A stretch of DNA of 64,000 bases from JAIBJN01 sp963784175 (GCA_963784175.1 CAWAQJ010000018.1:186001-250000), one strand, 5' to 3'. Shown: positions 34,737-43,499, numbered from the stretch's first letter. The notes: generated from the letters alone by a model not told the origin. A program made the numbers and translations.

Positions 34737-35420
34737 TTGAGCAGTCGGCCGCATCATGCGGGCTCCGTCGGGCTGGCCTGGAGCGGTGGGAAGGACTCCG
34801 CCCTGGCCCTACACAAGCTCCGTCGAGACGGCGCCCACGTGGCGGCGTTGCTCACGACGATCACGGAGGGCTACGAGCGCGTAAGCATGCACGGTGTCCG
34901 TCGGGAGCTCGTCCGCCTCCAGGCGGCGGCCGCCGGCGTGCCTCTCGTCGAGGTGACGATCCCTCCCGACTGCGTCAACGCGACCTACGAAGAGCGGATG
35001 GCCGCGGCGTTCGGCGCGCCGCCACTCGACGGGATCGCCGCCATGGCCTCGGGCGATCTCTTCCTCGAGGACGTCCGCGCCTACCGTGAGGAGCGCCTGA
35101 CGGCGGCCGGCAAGGACGCGCTCTTCCCCCTCTGGGGTCGCGACACGCGCGTCCTGGCCAACGAGTTCGTCAAGGCCGGCTTCGAGGCGTTCATCTGTTG
35201 CCTCGACCCCGACAAGCTCGACCCGAGCTTCGCGGGCCGTTCGTACGACGCGGAGTTCCTCGCCGACCTACCGGAGGGGGTCGACCCCTGCGGCGAGCGC
35301 GGCGAGTTCCACACGTTCGTCCACGCCGGGCCAGTTCTCGCAACGCCTGTGAACGTCAGAGTCGGCGACGTGGTCGAGCGGGACGGGTTCGTCTTCTGCG
35401 ATCTCGTTGCGCGCGACTGA
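34737..35420 (+). CDS. Dph6/MJ0570-type ATP pyrophosphatase (N-type PP-loop)
   Basis: The PP-loop is LAWSGGKDSALALHKLRRDG, followed by MHGVRRELVRLQAAAAGVP and FPLWGRDTRVLANEFVKAGF, as in diphthine-ammonia ligase relatives. Bacteria lack diphthamide, so the substrate is unknown. The start is uncertain. A TTG at 34737 is in frame but overlaps the hutH promoter. An ATG at 34756 (MRA) is in another frame and would read into VGLAWSGGKDS if one base were missing. About 221-227 residues. Confidence 0.85.
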   Translation: MSSRPHHAGSVGLAWSGGKDSALALHKLRRDGAHVAALLTTITEGYERVSMHGVRRELVRLQAAAAGVPLVEVTIPPDCVNATYEERMAAAFGAPPLDGIAAMASGDLFLEDVRAYREERLTAAGKDALFPLWGRDTRVLANEFVKAGFEAFICCLDPDKLDPSFAGRSYDAEFLADLPEGVDPCGERGEFHTFVHAGPVLATPVNVRVGDVVERDGFVFCDLVARD

Positions 35421-35434
35421 CCGGGCAGCGCCCG

Positions 35435-36088
35435 CTAGCACTCGACCTTCGCGAACCTGAGCGCGGCCGACTCCGGAAGCTCGCTCACGTTGCCGTAGGC
35501 CTCGAACGGGAGCCCTTCGCGGCCCGTGACCTCGCCGCCGTCGCCGGTCGCCATCGCGCTCTCCCAGAGCGTTGTCCCGATGAACTGCCCGCTCGCGCTG
35601 TAGAACCAGCCGCGGACCACGATCCTGTGGATCTGGCAATCGACGCCGCCGAAATACCGGAGCTGACCGTTGACCGACGCCATGCCGAAGTCGGGCACGA
35701 TCTCCGGCGAGGCGATCTCGAACATGCCGTCCCACTGGCCGTAGTCGATGGCGATCGTCCCACGAGGAGGCGCCGGAGGGCGTCCGCCGCCGTTCCCGCC
35801 GTTGTTGTTGTCGTCGTCGCCGTTGGAGTTCGTCGTCGTCGGCCCCGTTGCCGGCGTGTCGGCTGGGGACGTGGTGGGAGCAGTCGCGGTCGCACTCTCG
35901 TCGGTGGTGGTGCCGACGATCGTGACCCCCTCGCCCTCGCCCTCGCCGCCCGCGGTGGTCTGCTTCTGGGCGGCGGCGGGGTCAGGGTCGTCGGATCCGC
36001 CGGCGAGGGCAGAGACGATCCCGAAGCCCGCCAGGAAGAAGGCAGGCACCAGCGCGACAACCGTCCACCGCGATCGCAGCCTCCGCAC
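35435..36088 (-). CDS. secreted or membrane-anchored protein with Thr/Asn/Gly linker
   Basis: The protein has 217 residues. A basic start and a hydrophobic segment at 9-29 (VVALVPAFFLAGFGIVSALAG) are followed by a low-complexity linker rich in Thr, Ala, Asp, Asn and Gly up to about 110. A compact beta-rich domain follows (GTIAIDYGQWDGMFEIASPE to RFAKVEC) with two Cys. The linker suggests exposure beyond the wall. No family is recognised. It starts with GTG and is convergent with the Dph6-like gene. Confidence 0.75.
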   Translation of the reverse strand: MRRLRSRWTVVALVPAFFLAGFGIVSALAGGSDDPDPAAAQKQTTAGGEGEGEGVTIVGTTTDESATATAPTTSPADTPATGPTTTNSNGDDDNNNGGNGGGRPPAPPRGTIAIDYGQWDGMFEIASPEIVPDFGMASVNGQLRYFGGVDCQIHRIVVRGWFYSASGQFIGTTLWESAMATGDGGEVTGREGLPFEAYGNVSELPESAALRFAKVEC

Positions 36089-36140
36089 CGCACCCTCCCT
36101 CGTCGCTGTCCCGAGCTCCCCCCGAGGGGAGCTTCAAAGC

Positions 36141-36566
36141 CTAGCCGCCCTGAGCCCAGGGGCCAATCCCACCGACGCGCTCCACCGTGATGCACAGGCG
36201 GAAGCCGGGCGGCGGGTCGGGCATGGGCGGAAACGTCACGTCCGGGCCGATGTAGGTGTGCGCGAGCCTCTGGAGCAGCTCCGGCGCGCCACCTTCCTCG
36301 ATCGTCGCGCGGCCGTGCGCGACGAGGTACTCCCGCAGGCCCATCGCGTTCGTGGCCCCGGTCTCGAGCGAGAGCGAGACACGCGGATCCCGCCGGACGT
36401 TGCGGAGCTTCTGCTGCTCGCGGAGGTGGCCGGAGACGATCACGTCGCCCTCCAGGCCGACCCAGACGATCGAAACCTGAGGGCTCCCGTCCGGGTTCAA
36501 GGTGACGAGATGCGCGAGCGCATCCGACTCGATGACCGCTCGTGCGCTCTCCGGGATGACACTCAT
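36141..36566 (-). CDS. PPOX-class flavin/F420-dependent split-barrel protein
   Basis: This 141-residue split-barrel protein has LVTLNPDGSPQVSIVWVGLEGD and LREQQKLRNVRRDPRVSLSLE, the pattern of F420-dependent FDOR-B enzymes of Actinobacteria. Its substrate cannot be read. The start ATG is 11 bases from a TAGATT box shared with the divergent MFS gene. Confidence 0.85.
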   Translation of the reverse strand: MSVIPESARAVIESDALAHLVTLNPDGSPQVSIVWVGLEGDVIVSGHLREQQKLRNVRRDPRVSLSLETGATNAMGLREYLVAHGRATIEEGGAPELLQRLAHTYIGPDVTFPPMPDPPPGFRLCITVERVGGIGPWAQGG

Positions 36567-36576
36567 GCCCGCCGCT

Positions 36577-36583
36577 TAATCTA
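36577..36583. promoter_or_regulatory. overlapping divergent -10 boxes (PPOX / MFS)
   Basis: The seven bases TAATCTA contain TAATCT (36577-36582), which serves the plus strand and ends seven bases before the MFS ATG. TAGATT (36583-36578) serves the minus strand and ends 11 bases before the PPOX ATG. RNA polymerase could use only one direction at a time. Confidence 0.5.
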
Positions 36584-36589
36584 GACGCC

Positions 36590-37891
36590 ATGGCCGATCC
36601 GGTCACCGCCGCGCCCGAGGAGTCGCGCGTCGACGCCCTCCCGCCTTCGCGCGGGGCAGTCGCCCTGCTGCGGCGGCGCGACTTCCGGCGCGTCTACATG
36701 GCCGTGTCGGCGAGCGAGCTCGGCGACGCGCTCCAGTACATCGCCCTCATGTGGTTCGCCTTCGAGGCCGGCGGCCCGCTGGGGGTTCTTGCGGTGCGCC
36801 TCGCGGACAGCGTGCCGGCGCTCGTGTTCGGGCTCCACGGCGGCCTCGTCGCCGACCGGTGGGACCGAAGGCGCGTGCTCGTCGCCGCAGACCTCGTCCG
36901 CGCGTCGGTCCTGATCCCGGTCGCAATCGCCGGGCTTGCGGGAGAGCTTCCGCTCTGGGGGCTCGTCGTGGCGGCCTTCGTCCTCACCTCCGCAACGAGC
37001 TACTTCGACCCGGCGTACGGCGCGCTGCTTCCGAGCCTCGTCGAGCGTCGCAACGTCCAGCAGGCGAACGGGCTGGTGCGCGCGACTGCCGAGGCGCTTT
37101 CGGTCGGCGGCTGGGCGGTGGCCGCCGGACTCCTTGCCTTCCTACCCGTCAGCGCCTTCTTCGCCCTCAATGCGGCGACCTTCCTGGTCTCGGCGGCGAT
37201 CCTCGCAACCGTCCCCTCGGCCGGGGGAAGGCCCGCCGACCCGGACGCCGGCAAGTTCGCGGACATTGCCGCCGGCTTCCAGGCGCTTCGTGTCCGCCCG
37301 TTCCTGGCGGCTGCGGTCGTCGCTCTGGGTCTCGCGGTCACGATCGCGGCCGGCACGTGGATCGCCGGGACGCCGCAGCTCGTCAGCGAGAACCTCCATC
37401 GCGGCGCCGGCGGTTTCTCGCTCGTCATGACGGGCTACGCGATCGGTGCGATCACAGCTGGTGCGTTCCTTGCCCGGCGGCCGGTGCGGCGCAAGACGCT
37501 CGGCAGCCTGCTCGCCTGGAGCTTCTACCTGCCGGCGTTCCTCGTGATCGGGTTCGCCGAGTCGCTTGCGGTCGCGATGGTCGGCGCGTTCATCGCCGCC
37601 CTGGGCGAGAGCACGGCCGTCGTGCTCCTCCACTCTGCCGCCCAGGAGGAGGTACCCGACCGCGTCCTCGGTCGGGTCATGGGCGTCATCTCGCTTGTGC
37701 ACCGCGGGGCCCACGCGACCGGGCTGCTGATCATGGCGCCGCTCTTCGTCGTGGTCGAGCCGGAGGCCGTCTTCGCCGGCGCCGCGCTTGCGCTCCCGGT
37801 CGTCGGCCTGAGCTGCGCCGCGTGGGCGCTGACTACGACTCGAGGAGCCGCAGCTCCAGCACATGCGACGGGTCGAACCCGTCGATCCTGA
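36590..37891 (+). CDS. MFS transporter, EntS/MFS_3-like exporter
   Basis: The protein has 433 residues and about 11-12 membrane helices. It shows the loop 2-3 motif GLVADRWDRRRVLVAADLVRA and FDPAYGALLPSLV, and the second-half motif RRPVRRKTLGSLL. This resembles small-molecule exporters. The 3' end overlaps the convergent ftcD by 59 bases. The first 26 residues are hydrophilic. Its substrate is unknown. Confidence 0.88.
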   Translation: MADPVTAAPEESRVDALPPSRGAVALLRRRDFRRVYMAVSASELGDALQYIALMWFAFEAGGPLGVLAVRLADSVPALVFGLHGGLVADRWDRRRVLVAADLVRASVLIPVAIAGLAGELPLWGLVVAAFVLTSATSYFDPAYGALLPSLVERRNVQQANGLVRATAEALSVGGWAVAAGLLAFLPVSAFFALNAATFLVSAAILATVPSAGGRPADPDAGKFADIAAGFQALRVRPFLAAAVVALGLAVTIAAGTWIAGTPQLVSENLHRGAGGFSLVMTGYAIGAITAGAFLARRPVRRKTLGSLLAWSFYLPAFLVIGFAESLAVAMVGAFIAALGESTAVVLLHSAAQEEVPDRVLGRVMGVISLVHRGAHATGLLIMAPLFVVVEPEAVFAGAALALPVVGLSCAAWALTTTRGAAAPAHATGRTRRS

Positions 37892-38720
37892 GCATCTCCC
37901 CGGCGGCGGCCACGGCCGGCCCGGCCGGCATGAGCCCGACGAGCTCCGATCCGGCGACCTCGACCCCGCGCGCGTCCGCTTCCCGGCTGATCCTGGCGAC
38001 GATGTCGTGGAGCGCCGCAGCCTGCCAGTCGGTCACATTCATGCTCACCTGGACGAACCCCGCGCGTGGAAGGTCGAGCCCGAGGGCCCGGACGCCGGGA
38101 AAGCCGCCGTCGCGCTCGCGCACGACGCGCGCGATCTCACGTGCAACGTCCACGTCGTCGGAGCGAAGGTTGACGTTGAAGGCCACGAGCGGCCTGCGGA
38201 CGCCGACGAGCACGCCCCCCGCCGTCGGGTGCAGGCGGTCAGGTCCCCGGTCGGGGCGAAGCTCGCCGGCATCGACGCGACGCTGGAGCTCCTCCGGTCC
38301 GCCGCGCCGGAAGAACGCGGGCTCGCGCCCATCCTCGGTGAGACGGCCGTAGAAGAACACGGGCAGCTCGAGCTCGTTCCCGACGCGGTCGGCCAGCGCG
38401 AGCGCCGCCTCGCGCGCGAGCGGCTCGGCGTCGGGCTCGAGCGGCACGAGCGGGACGACGTCCGCCGCCCCGATGCGTGGATGAGCGCCCTCGTGCTGGG
38501 TCAGGTCGATCCGCTCGGCCGCCGCGCGGATGCCGGCGAGCAGCGTTTCGACCAGCTCCTCCCCGCTCCCCACGAGCGTGAACACGGAGCGGTGGTGGTC
38601 CCAGTCGGTGTGGACGTCGAGCAGCCGCGCCGGGCCCGAGAACGCCTCCCGGAGCGCCGCGAGGGCGGCAGGATCCCTGCCTTCCGACACGTTCGGAACG
38701 GACTCGAGCGGTAGCGGCAC
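37833..38720 (-). CDS. ftcD: glutamate formimidoyltransferase
   Basis: The 295-residue protein is the transferase half of FtcD, moving the formimino group of formiminoglutamate to tetrahydrofolate. It begins PLESVPNVSEGRDP, with HTDWDHHRSVFTLVG, EGAHPRIGAADVVP and LVAFNVNLRSDD. The cyclodeaminase half is absent and may be encoded elsewhere. It completes histidine breakdown to glutamate with hutHUI, although it is not in that operon. Confidence 0.92.
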   Translation of the reverse strand: MPLPLESVPNVSEGRDPAALAALREAFSGPARLLDVHTDWDHHRSVFTLVGSGEELVETLLAGIRAAAERIDLTQHEGAHPRIGAADVVPLVPLEPDAEPLAREAALALADRVGNELELPVFFYGRLTEDGREPAFFRRGGPEELQRRVDAGELRPDRGPDRLHPTAGGVLVGVRRPLVAFNVNLRSDDVDVAREIARVVRERDGGFPGVRALGLDLPRAGFVQVSMNVTDWQAAALHDIVARISREADARGVEVAGSELVGLMPAGPAVAAAGEMLRIDGFDPSHVLELRLLES

Positions 38721-38768
38721 GGGCTGAGCTTACGAGAGCGGCCGTGCGGGAGCGGGGATGGCCGGGAC

Positions 38769-38774
38769 TAGACT
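38769..38774 (+). promoter_or_regulatory. -10 box for ABC exporter subunit 1
   Basis: TAGACT lies 17 bases before GTG 38792. It argues against the upstream in-frame GTG at 38744, which would precede the promoter. Confidence 0.45.
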
Positions 38775-38791
38775 CGACGTTAGGTCAACTG

Positions 38792-40591
38792 GTGGCAGAT
38801 TCCCATCCGTACCTTCGAACGTTCGTCCGCCTGCTCGGCTTCCTGCGCCCCTATCGGTGGTCGCTGGCCGTGTCGGTCGTGCTCGCCATCGGCTCGCAGG
38901 CGGCCGCGGTCGCGATCGCGTTCCTGACGGGCGCCGCGCTCGAGAGCGCCGTCAACTCGCAGAACCGGAACGATCTCTGGGCGATCGCGATCGCCGTGCT
39001 CCTCGTCGGACTGGCGCGGGCGCTTTTCATGGCCGGTCGCCGCCTGATCTCAGGCCGTCAGGCGCTTGGAGTCGAGTACGACATGCGCGACGCGGTCTAC
39101 GCGAAGCTTCTGCGCCTCTCGTTCGGCTTCTACGACCGTCATCAGACCGGGCAGCTGATGTCGCGCGCGACGGTGGATCTCCAGTCGGTGCGCTTCTTCC
39201 TCGGCTACGGCCTCATCTTCTTCTTCCAGCACGTGCTGACGATCGTCGGCGTGTCGATCGTGCTCTTCATCGTGGAGTGGCGCCTCGCGCTGGCGGCCAC
39301 GGCCTTCACACCGGTGCTCGTCTTTCTCGCGTACCGCTACTCGAGCGTGTCGCACCCGGTTCTCCGGGACGTCCAGCAGAAGATGGCCGACGTCGCGACC
39401 GTCGCCGAGGAGAACATCGTCGGCGTCCACGTGGTCAAGTCGTTCGCGCAGGAGCGCAACGAGTCCGCGAAGTTCTCGGCGCGCACGGAGAGCGTCTTCA
39501 GCCGCTCGATCGACGCGAACCGACAGCGGGCGCTGTACGTGCCGCTCCTCTCGTTCCTCCCGCTGGTGGCGCAGGCGACCGTCCTGCTGTTCGGCGGCCG
39601 GATGGTCGCGAACGGCTCCCTCGGCCTCGCCGCGTTCTTCGCCTTCAACGTGCTCGTCCTCATGCTCGTGATGCCGCTTCGCATGCTGGGCATGTGGATC
39701 GGCCAGGCCCAGCGCGCCACGGCCTCGGGCGAGCGGATCTTCGAGGTGATCGACGAGCCCGAGGAGGTCACCGATGCGCCGGATGCGCACGAGCTGCCGC
39801 CGGGTGACGGGCGCATCGTCTTCGAGCAGGCCGGCTTCGAGTACACGCCGGATCGCCCCGTGCTCGACGGGATCGACCTCGAGGTCGAGCCCGGGCGCAC
39901 GATCGCGCTCATCGGGCACACGGGCTCGGGGAAGACGACGCTGGCCTCCCTCGTGCCGCGCTTCTACGACGTGACGACCGGCCGCTTGACCATCGACGGC
40001 GCCGACGTGCGCGACGTCAAGCTCGCATCGCTGCGCCGCGCAATCGGGATCGTCGCGCAGGATCCGTTCCTCTTCTCGGCGAGCGTGCGCGAGAACATCA
40101 CGTTCGGCGCGCCGGACGCGACCGACGAGGACGTCGTCCGCGCCGCACGGCTTGCGCAGGCGCACGAGTTCATCGAGGAGCTGATCGACGGCTACGACAC
40201 GGTGATCGGCGAGCGCGGGATCACGCTCTCGGGCGGGCAGCGCCAGCGGATCGCGATCGCGCGCGCGCTCATCCTCGACCCGCGGATCCTCATCCTCGAC
40301 GACGCCACCGCGTCCGTCGACGCGAGCACCGAAGCGCGCATCCGCCTCGGGCTGCGCGAGGCGATGAAGGGCCGGACGACGCTCATCGTCGCCCACCGCC
40401 TCTCGACGATCGCGCTCGCCGACGAGCTCGTCGTGCTCGACAACGGGCGCATCGCCGCGCGCGGGACGCAGACGGAGCTGCTGGAGACGAGCCCGGTCTT
40501 CCGCGAGATCTACGAGCACGGGCTCCTGGAGCGCGAGTTCTCGGAGCGCGTCGAGGCGAGCGGGGAGCGGCTGGAGGCAGCCGGCGCATGA
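38792..40591 (+). CDS. ABC exporter half-transporter, subunit with degenerate catalytic base
   Basis: The 599-residue protein has an N-terminal six-helix membrane domain and a C-terminal nucleotide-binding domain. Walker A is GHTGSGKTT, the signature LSGGQ is canonical, and Walker B reads ILILDDATASVD, so the catalytic Glu is Asp. The H-loop VAHRLST is intact. The partner (40755-42557) has the reverse pattern, so they should form a heterodimer. GTG 38792 is preferred because a -10 box lies just upstream. The substrate is unknown. Confidence 0.88.
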   Translation: MADSHPYLRTFVRLLGFLRPYRWSLAVSVVLAIGSQAAAVAIAFLTGAALESAVNSQNRNDLWAIAIAVLLVGLARALFMAGRRLISGRQALGVEYDMRDAVYAKLLRLSFGFYDRHQTGQLMSRATVDLQSVRFFLGYGLIFFFQHVLTIVGVSIVLFIVEWRLALAATAFTPVLVFLAYRYSSVSHPVLRDVQQKMADVATVAEENIVGVHVVKSFAQERNESAKFSARTESVFSRSIDANRQRALYVPLLSFLPLVAQATVLLFGGRMVANGSLGLAAFFAFNVLVLMLVMPLRMLGMWIGQAQRATASGERIFEVIDEPEEVTDAPDAHELPPGDGRIVFEQAGFEYTPDRPVLDGIDLEVEPGRTIALIGHTGSGKTTLASLVPRFYDVTTGRLTIDGADVRDVKLASLRRAIGIVAQDPFLFSASVRENITFGAPDATDEDVVRAARLAQAHEFIEELIDGYDTVIGERGITLSGGQRQRIAIARALILDPRILILDDATASVDASTEARIRLGLREAMKGRTTLIVAHRLSTIALADELVVLDNGRIAARGTQTELLETSPVFREIYEHGLLEREFSERVEASGERLEAAGA

Positions 40592-40686
40592 GGCTCGGGA
40601 CTCGGCACGCTCTCGGCACGGTTTGGGCCCCCACGCGCGCGCTTTTCGGCGTTAGGCTCGAGCCATCGGGTTGGGGAGGTGGGTCT

Positions 40687-40720
40687 CCCGTTCTCGACGC
40701 GCACGCGCGTGGAGAACGGG
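40687..40720. promoter_or_regulatory. strong 34-nt hairpin in the leader of ABC subunit 2
   Basis: CCCGTTCTC (40687-40695) and GAGAACGGG (40712-40720) pair perfectly, and inside them ACGCGC pairs with GCGCGT around an AC loop. No T-run follows, so it is not a classic terminator. It lies 34 bases before ATG 40755 and could be a regulator site or an attenuating leader structure. Confidence 0.5.
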
Positions 40721-40754
40721 TCGACCGCGCGCCAGAGGCCGGCGGGAGACCGCG

Positions 40755-42557
40755 ATGAAGGTCTGGCAGGCGGGATCCCACCTGACGATGCAGCGGGGCG
40801 CCGAGGTGAACGACTGGTCCTGGGCGCGCACGGTCCGGCGGGTCTCGACGCTCGCCCGGCTGGCGGCGCCGTACCGGCTGCGGACAGGCCTCGCCGTCGG
40901 CTCGCTCATCGCCGCGACCCTGACCGCGCTCGCGCCGCCGCTCCTGGCCAAGTACGCCATCGACGACGGAATCAGCAAGGGCGACGTCGAGGCGCTCACG
41001 GTGATCGTCGCGCTCTTCGTCGCCGCCGGCCTCGCCAACCTCTTCGCGAGCGCGGCGCAGACCTACTTCACCGGCTGGACGGGCGAGCGGATCCTCGCCG
41101 ACCTGCGCAACAAGCTCTTCGGCCACCTCCAGCGCCTCTCGCTCGGCTACTTCGAGCGCAACCGGGCCGGCGTCATCATCAGCCGCCTGACGAACGACGT
41201 CGAGGCGCTCGACCAGCTCGTCACGGACGGGGTCACGAGCCTGTTCCAGAACAGCCTCCTGCTCCTCGGCTCCGCCGTCATCCTCTTCTTCCTCGACTGG
41301 CGCCTCGCGCTCGCGGCCCTCGCCGTCTTCCCGCTGATGGCCATCGCGACGAAGGTCTTCCGCGTCCGCTCCTCGCGCGCGTATCGCAACGTCCGAGAGC
41401 GCCTCGGGCTCGTCACGGCGACGCTCGCCGAGGACATCGCGGGAATGCGCGTCGTGCAGTCGTTCACGCGGGAGCACACGAACCAGCGCCAGTTCCGGTC
41501 GGTGAACGACCACTACCGCGAGTCGAACCAGGAGACCGTCATCCTCAACGGCCTCTACTTCCCGTTCGTCGACTTCCTCGCGGCCGTGGCCACGGCCACC
41601 GTGCTCGGCTTCGGCGGCTGGCTCGCGTTCGAGGGCGAGGTCACGGTCGGCACGCTCTTCGCCTTCCTCCTCTATCTCTCGAACTTCTTCGATCCCATCC
41701 AGCAGCTGTCGCAGCTCTACAACACGTTTCTCTCGGCCACGGCCGCGCTGGACAAGATCATGGACGTGATGGACGAGGAGCCGCAGGTCCTCGACAGCCC
41801 GGACGCGCGTTCCTTGCCCATGATCGCCGGCGACGTCGGCTTCGACAACGTGCGGTTCGGCTACGGCGACGGGCCCGAGATCCTGCACGGGATCGACCTG
41901 GCCGTCCCGGCCGGGACCACGGTCGCGCTCGTCGGCCACACCGGTGCGGGCAAGTCCACGATCGCCAAGCTCCTCGCGCGCTTCTACGATCCGCGCGAAG
42001 GCAGGATCACGATCGACGGCCACGATCTCCGCGACGTGACGCAGGAGAGCCTCCGGCAGCAGCTCGGGATCGTCCCGCAGGAGGGCTTCCTCTTCGCCGG
42101 GTCCGTGCGCGAGAACATCGCCTTCGGGCGCCCGGACGCCACCGACGAGGAGGTCGCCGCCGCGGCGCGCGCCGTCGGCGCCGAGGAGTTCATCCTCCAC
42201 CTCGAGGACGGCTACGACACGCAGGTGGCCGAACGGGGCAGCCGGCTCTCGCTCGGCCAGCGGCAGCTCGTCGCGTTCGCCAGGGCGCTGCTCGCCGACC
42301 CGCGAATCCTCATCCTCGACGAGGCGACGTCGAGCGTCGACATCGGCACCGAGCGTCGCATCGAGGAAGCGCTCCGCCGCCTCCTCGCAGGGCGAACGGC
42401 GTTCATCATCGCGCACCGTCTCTCGACGATCCGCGGTGCCGACCTGATCGTCGTCCTCGAGCACGGCTGCGTCGTCGAGCTCGGCACCCACGACGAGCTG
42501 GTCGCGCTGAACGGCCGCTACCGCTCGCTCTACGGGGACTGGGCGGCCGCGGCCTAG
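40755..42557 (+). CDS. ABC exporter half-transporter, subunit with canonical Glu and altered signature
   Basis: The 600-residue protein has a membrane domain at about 35-340, then Walker A GHTGAGKST and Walker B ILILDEATSSVD with the catalytic Glu. The signature reads LSLGQ, not LSGGQ. With the upstream subunit this gives one competent and one degenerate ATP site, as in TM287/288 and BmrCD. ATG 40755 has GGGAG about eight bases upstream. Longer in-frame starts lie within the hairpin leader. Confidence 0.9.
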   Translation: MKVWQAGSHLTMQRGAEVNDWSWARTVRRVSTLARLAAPYRLRTGLAVGSLIAATLTALAPPLLAKYAIDDGISKGDVEALTVIVALFVAAGLANLFASAAQTYFTGWTGERILADLRNKLFGHLQRLSLGYFERNRAGVIISRLTNDVEALDQLVTDGVTSLFQNSLLLLGSAVILFFLDWRLALAALAVFPLMAIATKVFRVRSSRAYRNVRERLGLVTATLAEDIAGMRVVQSFTREHTNQRQFRSVNDHYRESNQETVILNGLYFPFVDFLAAVATATVLGFGGWLAFEGEVTVGTLFAFLLYLSNFFDPIQQLSQLYNTFLSATAALDKIMDVMDEEPQVLDSPDARSLPMIAGDVGFDNVRFGYGDGPEILHGIDLAVPAGTTVALVGHTGAGKSTIAKLLARFYDPREGRITIDGHDLRDVTQESLRQQLGIVPQEGFLFAGSVRENIAFGRPDATDEEVAAAARAVGAEEFILHLEDGYDTQVAERGSRLSLGQRQLVAFARALLADPRILILDEATSSVDIGTERRIEEALRRLLAGRTAFIIAHRLSTIRGADLIVVLEHGCVVELGTHDELVALNGRYRSLYGDWAAAA

Positions 42558-42576
42558 GGGTTCCCGGCCTCCGGTG

Positions 42577-42582
42577 TAGGCT
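42577..42582 (+). promoter_or_regulatory. -10 box for leaderless HD-domain gene
   Basis: TAGGCT ends nine bases before ATG 42592, in the short gap after the ABC genes. Confidence 0.45.
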
Positions 42583-42591
42583 CCGGTCGCG

Positions 42592-43473
42592 ATGGCTGAC
42601 CTCGACCCGAAGACCGAAAAGCGGATCGAGGATCCCGTTCCGCAGGAGGTCGAGCGCGAGGCGCTGCTCACGCCCTCGCAGGCGATCGAGCGCATGCGCA
42701 TCAGGGTCCCGCCGCGGGCGAACAAGAAGCTCCGCGTCCTCGTCGAGCGCGTGAACGCGGACCCGCAGCTCAAGGCCTGGTGGCACGTCGCCAACGTCAA
42801 CGCGGTCAAGCGGCTGCAGATCAACGACCACTCCTGGGTGCACATCCAGATCGTGGCCAACCTCGCCCTCAAGCTCCTGCGCCAACTGGCCAAGCACGAC
42901 GTCGAGCCCGGCATGGTCAAGGACTACGGGATGAGCCAGGACGACGCCGAGATCGTCGTCGCGCTCGGCGCCTTCCTGCACTGCATCGGGATGGCCGTCC
43001 ACCGCGAGCGCCACGAGGACTGGAGCCTCTTCCTGGCCGAGCCGAAGATGTACGAGCTCCTCGACGGCGTCTACGAGGAGCCGGAACTCACCGTGGTCGC
43101 GTCCGAGGTGCTCCAGGCGATCACGAGCCACCGCGAGGACGGCCGGCCGCTCACGCTCGAGGCCGGCGTCATCCGCGTCGCGGACGCGCTGGACATGGCC
43201 GAGGGCCGCTCCCGCATCCCCTTCCAGCACGGGCGCGTCTCCATCCACTCGCTGTCGGCGGCTGCGATCGAGGGCGTCGAGATCAAGGACGGCGAGGTCG
43301 CGCCCGTCCTCATCGAGATCACCATGAACAACTCGTCCGGCATCTATCAGGTCGACGAGCTCCTGAAGGCGAAGCTGCGCGGCTCCGGGCTCGAGCCGTA
43401 CGTCGAGGTGGTCGCACACATCGACACCGAGGCCGAGAAGCGCCTCATCCCGCTCTACCGGCTCGAGCTCTGA
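42592..43473 (+). CDS. HD-superfamily phosphohydrolase-like protein (COG3294 type)
   Basis: The 293-residue soluble protein has WVHIQIVANLALKLLRQLAKHD as the first His helix, then FLHCIGMAVHRERHED, ITSHREDGRP and VADALDMAEGRSRIPF. This is the pattern of a metal-dependent HD hydrolase family found in archaea and some bacteria. The HD dyad reads His130-Cys131 here, so metal binding may be altered. The substrate is unknown. Confidence 0.8.
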   Translation: MADLDPKTEKRIEDPVPQEVEREALLTPSQAIERMRIRVPPRANKKLRVLVERVNADPQLKAWWHVANVNAVKRLQINDHSWVHIQIVANLALKLLRQLAKHDVEPGMVKDYGMSQDDAEIVVALGAFLHCIGMAVHRERHEDWSLFLAEPKMYELLDGVYEEPELTVVASEVLQAITSHREDGRPLTLEAGVIRVADALDMAEGRSRIPFQHGRVSIHSLSAAAIEGVEIKDGEVAPVLIEITMNNSSGIYQVDELLKAKLRGSGLEPYVEVVAHIDTEAEKRLIPLYRLEL

Positions 43474-43499
43474 GACCGGTCGCGGCGCGGTCGTGCGGC

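Noticed and set aside
38744..38791. Longer N-terminus for ABC subunit 1 from GTG 38744
   Set aside because: A TAGACT promoter box lies within this segment and the extra residues do not resemble exporter N-termini.
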